This document shows, one piece after another, positions 37,537 through 51,511 of a stretch of 64,000 bases of DNA; the stretch's first letter is position 1, and every line of letters starts with the position of its first letter. This stretch comes from Parus major (Eukaryota; Chordata; Aves; Passeriformes; Paridae): the NCBI RefSeq assembly GCF_001522545.3, contig NC_031770.1, positions 21,838,163 to 21,902,162 of the forward strand, written 5' to 3'. Made by a program: the position numbers and the translations under genes. The notes beneath the pieces were generated by a model that made no database searches, had not been told where the DNA came from, and saw only the letters and a list, made by a program, of their open reading frames with translations.

Positions 37537-37606
37537 GAATGAATGAATGAATGAATGAATGAATGAATGAATGAATGAATGAATGAATGAATGAACGAAT
37601 GAAATG
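37537..37606. repeat. (GAAT)n tetranucleotide microsatellite
   Basis: About 16 GAAT units run in a row, pure to about 37592 and then interrupted (GAAC, GAAAT). This is likely length-polymorphic. Confidence 0.97.
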
Positions 37607-40600
37607 AAACATCATCTGTGCTCAGAGCTGTTGTGCCTGGGACTTTCTCATTACAAGCCTTAGGGGTGAGCAGTGACTCATCCCCCCACTCTGCTGTTTG
37701 TGCCTCCACATCTGTCCATGTGTTTAGTGTGGCACTCTGGTGAGAATAACAGGTTGTTTATTCAGTGAATACAACATTATCAGTGCCTCAAAAGGCTCTG
37801 GGTGGTCCTGCTCTTGGTGAATGGCATCAGTGCTTTCCTTGCAGCCAGCATGCAGAATGGAAGGAGGGCATGATTTTCCACAGCCATTTTTCCAAAGTGA
37901 CCCCCACACCCACTTGAGGCAATGCCTGAGCAGATGCCTAATCTGAAACCTGCTGGTAAAACTACAGGAGCACCAGTATTTTCAACTTCAAAGAAATTGG
38001 ATCATCTTATTATTAGTTGAGCACTTTTTACTTCAGAGTCAGTAGGTTCTTCTTTTTAAATTTTCTCATTGCACAGTTGTTAAGAACAGACTTCTGTGAC
38101 TCTTAAATTTTGTCCTCTTCAGGCTGGCTGCTAAGTATGTGCTTAAAAACCCAGGTGTGTGTCTGCAGGTTTGTGTGTGGCAGGGCAAGTGGAGTGAGAG
38201 CTAGTAATAGAGATGAGCAGGAGATCTCGATTTCCTGCTCTTTCCATCCTTTCAGAAACATCTAAAACAAGGTGCTCCACAGCCATGCATTGCAATCTGC
38301 AGCTCTAGAGACTGCACTCTAACTTTGTCATTTCAATTTCTTTCTTCTTTTGCTGACCTGAAGGACTAATCCCTTTTCTGTGCCTTGCTGTCAGTCAGTT
38401 CCTGCAGCACAACTCCTGACTGAGTCCTGTTGTGCCTGAAATACAGTTTAACCAGTGACATGAGGTCTTATTCTTCAGCTCAAAACCTGAGAGCACAGCT
38501 CAGTGTATGTAATCTGCTCCCAAAACAGTTGTGCGTTGAATATTTGTGTATCTTCCACCTTCCCTGGACACGTCCATCATTAAATCATCCCCAAACATGC
38601 TAAGAGTGCACACATACATATGTTCACCCTATTACAGAAGAATCACTCATTACAGATTCCAGAACTCACTATGTCTCAGGCACAAGGTGAGCAACATGCT
38701 GGGCACCAGCTGCACACAGGCTGTCATTGCTCACATCATGCGTCACTTGCTGCGCACTGGTTGACCTCTGCCAAAACATTGCCCCAGCGGTCACAACACA
38801 TTTGGCCGTGTAAAGGGTGCCAGAGCCCTCAGCCAAGCAGAGCACTGTAGCACTGCCTGTGGTAAGTGCAGGCTGGGAGAAGTAGCCAGGTCCTTGGCTG
38901 TCAGAAATCGTTAGGGCTGTGCTAACCTCAGAGGCGCTACCTGCGTTTACAGGGCATAATCACCAGTGAGGAACCTGGGCTGTTAGTGGGACAGATGGCC
39001 GTAATCCACTTCTTATTGGATAGCTGTGCACATCACAAGTAAGACTTACTGGACTGTTATGGGCAATCAGCAGAGACCTCAAGGACTAAGTGTCAGAGGA
39101 AATTGAATGATTGCTGCCTCCGCAGCTGGTCCCTCCCACCAGGCTGGAGCAGATGGCAGGCGAGGAGCTCTCCGTATGGTACCTGTTCGGTCACTGGAAA
39201 GAAAGCCATTTCTCAGGACACTTACAGCTTCCATAAAGAATAAATAAACCACCCAGGGAGCTGAATAATAGCTCTAATAGATATGAAATACCTTAAAGAA
39301 TAAATGTGCAGGTAAATCCTGTCACAAAGCCATCTGAATCAGGGTTCTGAAACCCACGTGAGAGTTGACTGATGTGTTTCTGCTGAAAACAGCATTCCTC
39401 GATGGTGTGATGATTTCGTTACAGTTGGTATCATAACTCAAAACTTCATTTATCTGTCTTTGTCAAACATCAGTATGGTATGGAGAGAGGAAAAAATATA
39501 AAGATCTGTTGTGTAAGTTCAGTGAACATTTACTGCAACTCAATCTTTCTTTCTTCTTTCCCTTTTACTATTGCCTCAGCCATTTTTGAGCTGGCCCTGC
39601 TACTTTTTATAGTGTCATAGTGCCCATGGGTGTCTATCTCCACCTCCCAGCCTTCTTTTGCTAGCATACAATGAGCATCAGTTCAATGCCAACAATCAGA
39701 CCCCTGGAGCCATTGTGATTTTTTGACCACTCTCTGTGTCCCTTTTCAAATCCTCAGCAAAGCCTTTCAGGAGAGATATTGAATTATTCTGCAGAAGCCA
39801 GTTCAGTTTCTGGAACGCTGGACTCAGACATCACAGAACTAATCCTCTTGTAGCCCTATCACTGAAAACATATTAATATTTCTTCCCTTTGGCTTCCTTG
39901 CATTTCAGATGCTGGTCCAGGACCATGTTCATTCTGGCTGAGCTGTGTTTCACGAATCATGACAAGCCACTTTTTGCAGAGATCGTAATAATTCTAATCA
40001 TCTATCATTATGTCCCAAAGTATCAGTAATGTGCTAGATAAATATTTGTGTCAGAAAAGAGACCACCACTCCCTGTGGCTGCGCTGGGTTAAAATTTGAC
40101 CTTCTGTTTTGAGCTCTTCTCCAGTCTAAAGTTTGAGTGTGTGACAGGCACAGATGATTTGCTCAGAGCAGGGCTGAAATGAGAGTAAAGAGAGGATGAA
40201 GGCATCCCAAGCCAGGTTCTGCTCTGTTGGATGCATGGGTGAGTTTCCATGCTGGTGTGAACAGAGTGGGTTCAGCACAGCTCGGTGGTATACCTTACAC
40301 CGAATATTCAGTCCTTCAGGGTAACAGTTACTGACCTGCAGCCACCAGAATTGTACTTCATCAAAAGGAAAATATCTGAAACATTAGATCACCAGGTCTA
40401 CTGTTTGGCCTTCTAGAGTGGGACTCAATCTACCTTGCACACACTTGTGCTCTCTTTCTCAATAGAGCACTAACTGCTGCTGCACTGTTTGCTTTAGCCT
40501 GTCTGCTCCTCCACAGTCACCAGACCAGCCACAAGATATGAAGAGGGATTTTTGTCCACCTTCTTCTGCACAGTGCAGTGCAGCCCTCTGTGAAATGGAG

Positions 40601-42591
40601 CAGCTTCTCTGTTGTGCAGGACCTACACTGCTGGTGGGCGCCAGGGGCCGGTCCCAGAGCCTCTCTACACTACATTCCATATGAAGGTGTGGGGCTGGGC
40701 TTTGAGGAGGAACCAGAGACATCCAGAGGCTGGCGGGAAAGGTAAGATGCCAATCAGACTCTCTGCTTTGAATGTCATAGGTTCTCTTCTACTAGTATTT
40801 CACTTCAAAAGTTACATTTCCCACCAGAACTAGGGTTGTGTGAGCACTTCCCTGTCAGAAGCACTCAGACTGTCAAAGAAAGCTGGTCACTGCCTGCAGG
40901 AATCTGTGCTGGACTGTCCTTGCAAAATGAAGATGCTACAAGCCGCCAGGCCATGACAACATACTGTGTGTTTATGTCCCCCTTGATGACAAGTGATTTT
41001 GCTTTAGCAAAAGGCAGATGAAAGTGGAACAGATTATTTGTTTTGTATTTGACGTTTTTCAGTAATTTTTTTCAGGGGAATCTGTCTAGTTCTGCTACCT
41101 GCTGCTAAAACACAGCCTCAGAGAGGGCAGTGCCTGCGGCCTTCCCTGTTCAGGAGAGTAGCCTTGTCCATCAGGTTTCTGTTTTGCCTTCTGCTGACAA
41201 TTGAGGCTTGGCTGCATGAAAGAAATAAGACAGCATTGAATCTTATGGAATATATTATCTGGGATAATTGGGAAAAAGCAGTCTCAGAGCAGAATAAGAA
41301 TATCCTTGCAGTAGGTGCTCTCGAATGACAGTCTCTTCCTCCCCTTAGGCAAGCTTTGAGCAGAGACCATTTCACAGTAATAGCAGTGCTCAGGAAAGAA
41401 AGGAGGCTTCGATTTTTAACCTATTCCTCTCCATGTTCACTTCCAGACATGGGCTGAGAAAGTAACGTGTGTTTTAGCACCAGCACCTTGCATGCTGTCA
41501 GCCCTGCAGCATCCACCTCCAAACAGGCAGAGCCATGGGAGAAACTGTGCCCACTGCCACAAAGGACCTCCATCCCCTCTGATGGACTGAGCTCCAGCCC
41601 TGGAATGTGGCTCAGTCATCTGCCCATCTCCATGTGTGGCTTTTCTCTCCAAACTACAAGCACTGGCAGTAGGGCATGAAGAGAGTGATCCTCTCAGAGA
41701 CTGGAGCAGTAGCAGTATTCACTTGATGCTATTCAAGTCTTTTTTCTCTCTGAGTTCATGGAGACACCAAGTGAGTGTGGTGGGACAGAAGCTGTCTTTT
41801 TATGGAGAATTAATCAAAAGGAATGTTAAACAGAGATGTTCACTATTTTTTTTGCTCACTTCCATGCGGGAATGGCTTGTCATTTCTTGATATAAGGGGG
41901 TGGACAGCTTTTGCATAAGAAAGTATCTTGATTCTACATTTTCTCTCTACACTGCTTCTGCTCTTGTTCACAGAGCTACCTGATCACCCAGTCATCGCTT
42001 TTCCAGCAGCTTCAGTTTCTTTATTTGGACAAATAATCCCATTTATTAAATTGGTGTTTTCCACACTGGGCATAAGGTACCGGAATCCATCACATTCTGG
42101 GGTTTTCTGCTAGGTAAGGGAAAAAAGGAGCAAAATTCTTCACAAAACTGGGCCTGCACATTCTGAATTTTCATGTTGTTACACTATTCATAGAAAAGAA
42201 AATGCTCTGGTACAATGGATGCAATTTTCTTGGCACATGTCCTGGGAGGACATCTTTAATGAAGTCCGTATTGTTTCTCTTTTGTCTCTTCAAATTCATG
42301 CAGATAACCTGGGTTTAAATCTTCCTCTGAATTTGAAAACAAGTTCTGGCTTCAGCCTGTGAGGATGTGTGTCAAGTACTTTGGAGGCTCTGTGTATATA
42401 TGTCTGAAATGGGTGTCCTGGGATCTGTGGTTGGCCCTGAATGCCTTTGTCCCACAAAAAGGTAGCGCTTAGAGGAACATATTTCTCTTCTTTTCTTGCA
42501 GTGCTGTGCATTAATGCCACTACTCAAGCTAAGAATAGAGTCTTCATCTTGATGGCTTTGAAATAGACCAAACAGCAAATCTCACTAATGT

Positions 42592-42652
42592 GCAGGCCAG
42601 ATCCTGCTCTCAGCCGCACAGACTTCTGTACAACAATTTAGAAGTTAATGAT
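42592..42652. repeat. Possible ancient amniote repeat fragment
   Basis: The text ccagatcctgctctcag, followed by a decayed acac/gtgtaac-like part and ttagaagttaatg, resembles a repeat seen across reptiles and birds that carries 'ttgaagtcaatgg' words. The family is not named here because I am recalling style, not a database match. Confidence 0.3.
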
Positions 42653-45600
42653 GCACTAGAGACCCTGTGGTGTAGATGAAGCACCATAACAGAAATGTTT
42701 GTTGAAAAACCACTCTCTGAGCTCTCTCTGATTCCTTTATCTCAGTAAGAGGTAATTTCAAATAAGGTCTCACAGGGATGTGCTGTGAGCCTGTCTCTAC
42801 TGGATATTTTTGCTGTTATGTCCAGTGGTGCTAACTGGAGAATGTATTTACATAATTTTGCTATGACCTCCTTGCCTGAAAGGACTGAAGGACTCACCTG
42901 GAGTGAGTGTCTGAGTTAAAGATGATTTGGACCAACAGTAATGATGAAGGTGAAATGATATATTTAGGAATGTACAACTACACAAGTGGCACAAGTACTG
43001 CAAAATAAGGACAAGGGGTCATGGGACAAATACAGATCACAGGTATTCTACTGTGGCATCTGTTCTCCCCATCTACATGGTACAAGGTGAGGGAAAATCT
43101 GGTTAATCTGTGTGAAGAAGATATGTTAGATGGGAGAAAAAACGTTACCATGAAACTTGTTGATACTAGTCAAGGGAGTCCACAGGATCCCTGCCACTGT
43201 GCCTTCAGGAATGGATTAGATGAAGAGCTCTCAGGGAAGGCCACCATGTGCTTCATGCTGTCCCAACACTGATGGTAGCTGGGGTGACCTCCCAGCCCCT
43301 GCAGCATCAGCCACATCTGCCTTGCAGCTTCTCCAGCAAAGTCCTTTCCCCGTGTTTGGGCCAGACAATGATCCGAGCTGTGGAGGGCGAACATTGATGC
43401 AGTGGCACTGCTCACACTGCTGCTTTGAGAAAATAATTTAAGAGGATTAGATCTGTAAGAATTCATATAAATTTTGAACAGATCTCTCTCTGAAAAAAAA
43501 ATCCAGATTAATTCAAAAAGTTGTCAAATAACACAGAGGTAATAATATACAATATGATATATACAAATAACTATATAATCCAGACACTTGATTCCTAAAA
43601 TGAAAACAGTATTTGAAATGACAGGTCAGGAAAACCTTGCTTTTCTGAGTCTCTGTTGCATTTCTTGTCCCCCTGCTTCTTCCACACAAGGGACCCCCTC
43701 CCCTGTCCACATATTCCTTCCTTGTTTCATTTGCTGTATTGGGAAGAATATAAAAGTGTGGTCAAAGAGACTGCAAAAAAAACCCCAAAAAAACCAAACC
43801 AAAAAACTATAAGAGGAGGCAAAACTATTGGAAGAGGCAAAACTGAGTGTGACAGCACTGCAGTAAGTAAGGAAACACCATTTAAATTGGACATTATCCA
43901 TGTAGTTTGCATTTGAGCATTGCCAAATAGATCTTTGTAAGTGCAGCCCAGCTCTGCTCCATTTACATATCCCCCTTTTCCAAAAGGAACAAAGGTAGTT
44001 GCTGTAACACTCAGGAGAGGGAATGGGAGAAAACTAGATGGATTTAATGGTATGTTTTCTCTAATTTCTTTACTATTTTTGGTTTTACTCTCTGAGGGAG
44101 GCAGGGAATGAAAGGCTTTAAAGCAGCTGCCTGGTACTGGTGTATAAAAAGCTGGGGAAATGCATACCTTGTGTGTGCAGAGGGGTGACAAGGACCCGTG
44201 CGGAGTATTCATCATGCTGCTCCTTCACTTCTCAGCAGACTAAGCTTCAGAAGCCCCTTCCTCTACATTCTGTGCTGCACTCATCATTTCCCTGTGTCCC
44301 TGAAAATGTCAAGTAATTATCGGGTTGCTCTCCTTTCTTTTGAAAATCTAGATGTTTTTAACTTCACTTTTCAGAAACAGGTGGTTGGAAAAGTTGTCAG
44401 CCTCAGAGATGCAGTTAATCTTTGGACAAATATACTTTCAGTGGTGCACTGTTGTCTAGCAACTATACTATAAACAGCCCTCCATTTGTCTCCTGTGGGT
44501 AATCACTGATTTCTTGGGGATTAAAGCTTAAGTAACACTCCAATCTAGGTGCATGCATCAGACCACAGAGTATTACAGCAGATTATGCCTCCCAGTATAC
44601 AGCTTGCTTAACCATTTAGAATCACAGCAGAAAACAGACAGCTGCAATGATAGGAAAATGAGCACTAGCCTGTCAAGTAATTAGTATTTTGAGTTAAGTT
44701 GTAGAACATTCCACTGGCAGGCACAAAACAATTCCTGTCATACAGGAAGGTGGAGTGTCAGATAAGCATCATATCAGAACATCTCATCTAGGCTGAGCCT
44801 GAGTTATTTCAGTCTGGATAGCTCTCTTGATGCAGGGAACAGGCTCTGCACGATCTCCTGCATCTGCTGCCTCATGCCGCAGGTATGGAATTTTACCTTC
44901 CAGTGGTGTGCAGGACCGTGCTTCAGCGAGGTACTGCCACTCATCGGTGGGCACAGAGGCTCAGGACTGGTTGAGCAGACTCTCTACGTGTTGTGAATAC
45001 AATCTACTTGATGCATCTGCTTCTGTAGATCACCTTCTGCTGAAGAGACCGAAACGTGCTCTTGCTAAATCGCTGCATTTAACACCTTTCCCAGCGAAGT
45101 TCCCCTGCCTTCAATTGCGGATAGCCCCGGCGTGATGCTAGGGAAGGACTGAGTGCGGTGGCCTGGGGCCTGCCTTCAGGAAAGGGCGGTCGTTTGGTTG
45201 GAATTAAGCGAAATCTAAATAATTTAACTAAATAGATAAAAAATAAAGGCTCTAGAGTTAGAATAAATCTCAGCATTTTTGGGATTACAGTTTCAAATGT
45301 TGACCTCCCACACTGAAAGAAATGTCTGTGCGTGGGTAATGCTATATACCTTTGGGAAAATGGGTGTTTAACTGAAGGAATTAGGTTCAAGACATTTAAG
45401 ATTTACCTTAAGAATTCACATTTTAAAGAGAGCAATTTTGATAAAACCTGGAAAAACAAACTCACGCTAGGGTTTCCCCACCCTCCTCTTGTGATGCTTT
45501 TTTAATGGCTTATTTGTGACCCACAAGCAGCAACTAAAGTGCCCCCTCGTCCCTGCAACACTCAGGCTCTTCAGGCTTTGGACATGATGTCAGGAGGCAG

Positions 45601-46716
45601 CAGAGGGAACACACTCACTCAGCCTGTCCAAAACACTGTGCAGGAAAGGGTAAATTGTTGTGCCTGCCCTCTGCTTTCCTAGCCCATCTGAGCCAGTCTC
45701 TTGCAGCTTCTGCAGCAGCAGATCCCTCCGTGCAGGCTCAAGAAGTGAAAGTAGATGGAAAGCAGGAAACAGCCTCGCCAAAGGGAGAGTCCTTTCCAGG
45801 GCCAGGCCAGTGTGAGGGTTGCAGTATGCCAGCTTTTGCTCCCAGCTGTGCCAAGAGGAATTTGGGTATTATGGCCGGTGTTGGAGTGCTCAGCAGGTCA
45901 CTGGAGCAGTGTAAGGGGCACCCCAAATACTGGGTTGAAACTTACTTAGATGCAAGTGCTTCCCATGTGCTGTGTGGGTGACCCTGGAAAGAGTCCATGG
46001 ATATAAATGATATCTCAGAAAATATTGGCTTAATTCAAATGCTCACAGGGTGCCCCTCTCTGAAACACCACCATTTCAGAAACTTTCATTCTTAAGCAGT
46101 TGCTGGCAATGAGGAAGGGCTGATCATACTTCTCTAACTGTGAAATGTAGGCTTTAAGGTTTCAGGGTGTAATGAGAGGGAGATTTTGTACCCTGCATCT
46201 TTTCCTAAGTGTTTAAAATAAGCATCTGTTAGACCCAAGGAGGAATACAAACACACTCCAGAGCTCTGTCTGTCTCAGAGTGGGAGGAGTTGGCTTTCTT
46301 TGGGAGCCTCTACACAAACAGTGTGATCCCACTGGGACTTGTTGAGTTTTCAGTTCTTGCCTCCAGACAATCTTACTACTGTTTTGTGCTTCAGTTTCAA
46401 ATTCCCAAAGCAGTTACTTAGGTGTCCTTGTCTTTTTTCTTCCTACTGCTCTCTCCTGGAGGGGATGTATGTGTTTAAGTTAGCGTTTCTTGCACAAGAC
46501 ATCCCATGAAGATTCAATGATTCAATGAGTTTACACACTGAATGGAGCAATAATTAGATTCCATCCATATTTTTATTCAGAGAAATGATGGCATTATCAC
46601 TACACTCCCCCCCCNCCCTCCTTTTAATTCCTTTCCAAATCAGCTTAAATCCCTCCTCCCCCTGCACTGATTTCAGTAGACTCTGGAACAAACTCAAACA
46701 GGGCATGGACAAAGTC

Positions 46717-46762
46717 TTGGTCCTGTTGAATTTAATGGCAAAACTGTTGTACTGAATTTTGA
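46717..46762. repeat. Possible ancient amniote repeat fragment
   Basis: The words ttggtcctgttgaatttaatgg (split at 46735) and caaaactgttgtactgaatttt follow the same 'tcctgttgaagtcaatggcaaaact' pattern as the other fragments. It is short and decayed. Confidence 0.35.
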
Positions 46763-48873
46763 ACAGTGAAAAATTCACTTTTGAATGAAAGAGAACAAAT
46801 AATTTGAAGCCTCTTGAGGTCAATGAAAATCTGTCAATTGCTGTCAGCTGGATTTGCATAAGTGTAAGATAAAATAATAGATATTTTGATAAGACAGAGA
46901 CAAAACCCCTTCAGATATGGTGTGAAAATAGTTACATGCCTAGTACTAGAGAAAGTTTAATCACATAATGAAAATTAATGTTTAAAAAGTTATTACCTCT
47001 GCAAAGGTGACATCATACATCATGACACAATGTATCAGCATTGGAGATGTGGTCATTTTAAAAGCCAACAACCTTGGCAATGCCCTTTGGAGATTATTGT
47101 TTGTTAACAGTGTACATTAGAAATCAAGCAATCACAGAGAGTGCAATTAAGTGCATAATCACAGATATTTTTGACATCTGTCTACTTATAGGCTCCATGG
47201 CATTTTTTTGCATCTCCCTGCCTTGTGTCTTCAATTAATTTATCGTGACCATCTGTGTTGTATTTTTTGCTGCTCAGCTTGCCTTACTACATCTGTTTTT
47301 TGGCAGAGTATTTCATGAGACTTCATAATTTTCACTCAGAGCTAAAAGTACAGAATTTGCATTTACTCAGTTAGGTTGCTCAGTTAAGATAATCAGCAAT
47401 TAAACAGACCACTACACTACTGTTAAATGACTCTTAAGTGGTGAACAGGAAGGCAGGAAGGAAGCAACAGCAGTTTAAAAGCTGCAGCTCAGGTTTTCTG
47501 GTGCTGCATAGAGTTAAAACCATCAGGGGTTCTGCATATTTTCCACTGCTCACTCTGGATCCCCAGCTTAGGGGACACTTCAGAGAGAGGGGGACATGTC
47601 ATGGCAGGAAGGGTGTTTGTTTATTGTGCTCTGGGTAGTCTCCATGAGTGTAACTGGTTTTGAGGTGCCCAGATATGTACACTCACTGCATGGGGGTGAA
47701 GGATGCTCAGAAGTAAGTACACAAGGAGCAGTGCAGACCCAGCCTCCCTTCACTGACTGCAGTCTGTCAGAAGCAATCAGCAGTGAAAGCTGACTGCACT
47801 GAGTGGGCAGTGCAAGCAGCAGAGAAGAAACATTTGTAGGTTTTTATTTCCTAGTGCCACTGAGGTTAGAGGTGTAGTGCTCCTCATAGGCAACTCATTC
47901 CATCTTCCTACAGTGATGCAAACATCTTTTATTGCTTTCCTAGAGTCCTTTGAAATGTTTACCCTGGGGGCTCATCCACGAGAAATACTTGGCCATGATA
48001 CAAATGTTTTCTCTGAAGTCCCTGCTTATGCCTGATTTTCTGTCCTTAAATTTCTTCCTTTGCTATAGTTAATATTAATTTTAAGCAATCTTTTCCCACT
48101 CCTGGCATTGTAACACCCTGTGATTATCTTTTCTATGGCTTCAGGATTCCAGGTTTTAATAAACCATAGCTATCATCTTCTCCTAAAAAAGGGAAAGAGC
48201 AAAAATCCAGCATCAGATCCTACTCAGATGCAGTAAGGGGCCAGTCACTCAGGAACTTGTAGAAGGTGACAGTAGAAATGCTGTTCACTTTAGTCACAGC
48301 TCTCTCTGCAATAACTCTATGGTAAGTTTATCCAAGTGTCCTGAAGAGAATACTGCCTGCCCCGAATAGTTCTAACTTTTCCTGAGAAAGACCTGTATTC
48401 CATGCCCATCATCCAGCTGTGTTCTGGGACGCCATATCTAAGCATCTGTCCTTTACTGACCTGGGACACTCGTTTCTGAGCTGATAGTTTTAACCTCCTT
48501 TTTTTAATCATGGGCTAGTGGTCCCTGTCAGAGTACCTCCAGCAGCAGATATACCAAACTCAAGTGTTTCAGCCTTTTTGGGCACAGAAAACAACCCAAC
48601 GACCCAGCCATAACATGTGGCAGGAGAAAGGGGACAGGGAGAGGGGAGAGAAAGAAATATATGCTAAAAATGACACAGCAACATTACCAGTTATTTTTAA
48701 ATGGGCCTCAGCCTTGCAAAGCCTGGGGACCGCTGCTGGAGACTCAATGAACTTTCTCTTGTTTTGCTCATGGTACACTTCTGTGTGGGTGGGCTACCTG
48801 GATTTGAAGCAAATAGCGTGAATGAAGTTCTTTCCAGTAAATGAAAAATTGTTTTGCTGAGAGAAAACAAGCA

Positions 48874-48875
<2 letters not shown>

Positions 48876-48906
<31 letters not shown>

Positions 48907-48910
48907 AAAA
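48876..48910. repeat. Poly(A) run
   Basis: There are 29 consecutive A, one G, then five A, with the final A run followed by GG. No AATAAA and no recognisable retrocopy lie upstream, so a simple low-complexity run is the safer call. Confidence 0.9.
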
Positions 48911-50419
48911 GGTATATGGGTCTGAAAGTGGCACTTTTCTAAGCAAGATTGTAAGTCTATGAAAAAGCAGTGTTCCCCCTGTGAGCCCCATTATATTAAC
49001 TAGCACGCTTCAGCAATTCAGCCAGAAACCAGCAGGCCAAATACAACCCTACCATATTAAATTTGCTTTCTGTTAGTGATTGAGTGAAGTTATTTGCTTG
49101 TGGTTGGACCCATGCAGAAGATAGCAGGGCTGTGGTTGTTAGTGGTTGGAGAAGTCCTTCCTTAGTGCCATTATCATGACTTTGACACCAAAATATGAGA
49201 TAGGCATACAAGTAGACAACATCTGCTGTGTTAGCAGTGTGCTCAGGTGAGTCAGGGCAGCATCTGACAAATGGTGAGAAATAGCAGGCCCAAGTGCACT
49301 ACACTACACACTATTCAATTGCACTATAAATTGCAGTATGGTGAAACCTGATTGTCATGGAGTGTCCTGGAAAATGTACCACTGAATAAATCTTCCCTAC
49401 ATCTATTTCACCAGAGCGTTGCTACCAAGCAACTGATGATCTGAGTGCTGACTGATCTGGCAAGTCCTGTCAGTAAAACAGTAAAAGAATCCTTGGTTTC
49501 AACTGCTAAATAAGGTATGGGAGAGATGAATGATTTTTCAGTTGTGAGGCTTATATATCTGCAAAGAAATGTTCCCAAAGATATTCCCCAGTGATCAGCA
49601 TCTCTGATTCATGACAAGAACTTCCAGGAATTCACTTTATTGAAAATATAACCTGGAAAATATACCTGAAAACTAAGCATTTTCAAGGGGCTTTGTTCTG
49701 TATTAGTCAGACTTGACAACTTTTGAAACAGGTTTTGGTGTATGAAAATATAATGGTCTTTATTAGTGTAAGATGACTTTTTACTTGAACTCAACAATCC
49801 CATTTAGAACAGAGCATACCCAGGATGCTATAAACCTCTACAAACTGGGCTGTCATTGAAGCTCAGGACAGACAAGTAATCCTCCACAGATAATTAGCAC
49901 AGAAAAATGCTTCTAATCTCTTTGTTAGTTCAGTTGTGTTTTTTTATCTAACAATAAACTAAACTTTAAAACCCTCCATCCTCATACATTTTAACTTAGG
50001 CTGCACTGGGCATCTTGTAGTCTGTAGCTTTTTTAGCTGGGCTGTTTTGATTTATGTGTGTGCTGCACATATATGATCTGAAACACTTCTGTCCTCTGCC
50101 TATGTGTGCCTATGAGTGCTGCATAAATACCAAGATGTCAGAACTTGGGCCACAATTTATGAAAGCTTTATGTCAGTGGGGACATGATTGACTTTACACA
50201 CATGCTTAGGTTGCACATGTGGTTGGGTGGTGTCACCTGTCCCTGTGCTGAGATACCCAGGCTGTAGCTCTGAAATCCCCTGACACAGCCTGGCTCTCTT
50301 TGAATTTGGTGGGGGTTTGGCCAATGATACTGGGGATGGTTTTGCACATTTTTGCGTTGTGGGAAGAGGCTGGGTGAGGAACTGTGGGCTCACAGAGGTC
50401 GCTCTGGCCACGTGTGACT

Positions 50420-50602
50420 GGGACCATCTAGTTCAGCCCTCTGCAATCAGCAGGGACATCTTCAGGTAGGTCAGGCTGCTAAGAGCATTGTTCAAGCTGC
50501 CCTTGAATGTTTCCAGGGATGGGACAGGGGATATTTCCAGGGATTAATTCTCCTCCTGACTGGGAAACCTGGGCCGGTGTTTCACCGCCATAATTGCAAT
50601 AA
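50420..50602 (-). mobile_element. CR1 LINE fragment, minus strand
   Basis: The + strand reads the complement of a CR1 3' region: gaccatctagttcagccctctgcaatcagcaggg (spread over 50422-50455), then gtaggtcaggctgctaagagc, cccttgaatgtttccaggga, and ctgggaaacctgggccggtgtttcaccgcc. It abuts the CpG island to its right. It is decayed and carries no intact frame. It includes GGATTAA at 50541-50547, which on the minus strand is TTAATCC, a CRX-type site. Confidence 0.85.
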
Positions 50603-50823
50603 CCTTCCTCCTCTTCTTCCCCATGCCCTTCCAACTCCTCATCCTTCTTCATCCCTCCAAACCCAGCGAAACCCTTGTGGCTTCTGTGGCTGAAGACGTT
50701 CTGTTCTGTTCCCAAAGGACTTGGCGACAAATGGATGAATAGTTTTCATCCAGTTTCCGCGCCGTTATTTGTCGGTGCAAATTCAATCTACGGCAGTGAG
50801 TCCCCGCGGGGTGTGACGCCGAG

Positions 50824-50847
50824 CCGGTGCCGGTGCCGGTGCCGGTG
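50824..50847. repeat. (CCGGTG)4 hexamer repeat
   Basis: There are four perfect CCGGTG units at the start of the CpG island. Confidence 0.93.
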
Positions 50848-51511
50848 GGATGCCCGGGCGGAGCTCACGGCCCCGGACCGAGCGGGCTGCCCGTGGTCGC
50901 TATGGGAACGGCGGCGCGGGCGGGGCGCGGGGGGCGGCGGCGGCTGCCGAGCGGCGGCTCCGCTCAACTTCGGCGGAGCGGCGGCGGCGAGAGCGCTGCC
51001 CCGGCTGGGCGCCGGCGGCGGGACGGCAGCGGGCACCGCGGTGAGGAGCAGGAGCGGGAGGAGGAGGGACCGGGGACGCTGCCAGCGGCGGTGGCGGCGG
51101 GCGGGGTGCCCGGCAGGACGGAGGTGGTGCCCGGCGGAGGAGACCGCTGTCTTGGCGGAGGAGAGCCCGGGGCTGGCGTGTCCCGGTTCGGCTGTGCCGG
51201 CGGGCCGGTTATCGCCCGGCCCGAGCGGCTCCCGGCAGGGCCCGGGCTGCGGCCGCCTCCGGAGCCGGGACAGCCCCGAGCCGGGCGGGCACGGCCGGGG
51301 CGCGACCGGAGCGAACGCCCCGTGCCGCCTGTAGAAAGTCCCGGTGCCCTCAAATACCTGCCTTTCTCCGAAGGCCCGGCTCAGCTGCGGGCTAGAAAAC
51401 AAAGTTTTCGTGTTTTGGAGGGACTTTTAAACAGGTGCCGAAGTCTGGCTGAGCCGAGAGGTGCTGGCTCTTGGCCGGGAGGCTGTGTATGTGGAGGTAC
51501 TGAACCAAGCC

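Larger units (their letters stand above)
37607..50419. other. Long intergenic region, no gene seen
   Basis: This is about 12.8 kb with no convincing exon. AT-rich stretches at 38930-39340 and 46960-47420 are dense in homeobox-like words. A slightly CpG-richer spot at 44830-45190 carries a 102-codon frame (44827-45135) with no known domain. A C run with one ambiguous base lies at 46606-46617, and a 29-base A run at 48876-48904. The sequence at 48010-48130 may be a very old CR1 relic. Two short ancient-repeat fragments are listed separately. Confidence 0.5.

Noticed and set aside
37537..37606. CRISPR-like array
   Set aside because: It is a tetranucleotide microsatellite without spacers, in a bird genome.
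44827..45135. 102-codon + strand frame in a slightly CpG-rich spot
   Set aside because: No domain, no Kozak or splice support and no recognised homologue; kept only as a note in the intergenic entry.
48010..48130. Possible very old CR1 relic
   Set aside because: Some word order resembles decayed CR1 (ttaaatttcttcctttgctat, gtaacaccctgtgattatct) but it is too diverged to call by eye.
48876..48910. Poly(A) tail of a processed pseudogene
   Set aside because: No AATAAA upstream and no recognisable cDNA sequence; more likely a simple A run.
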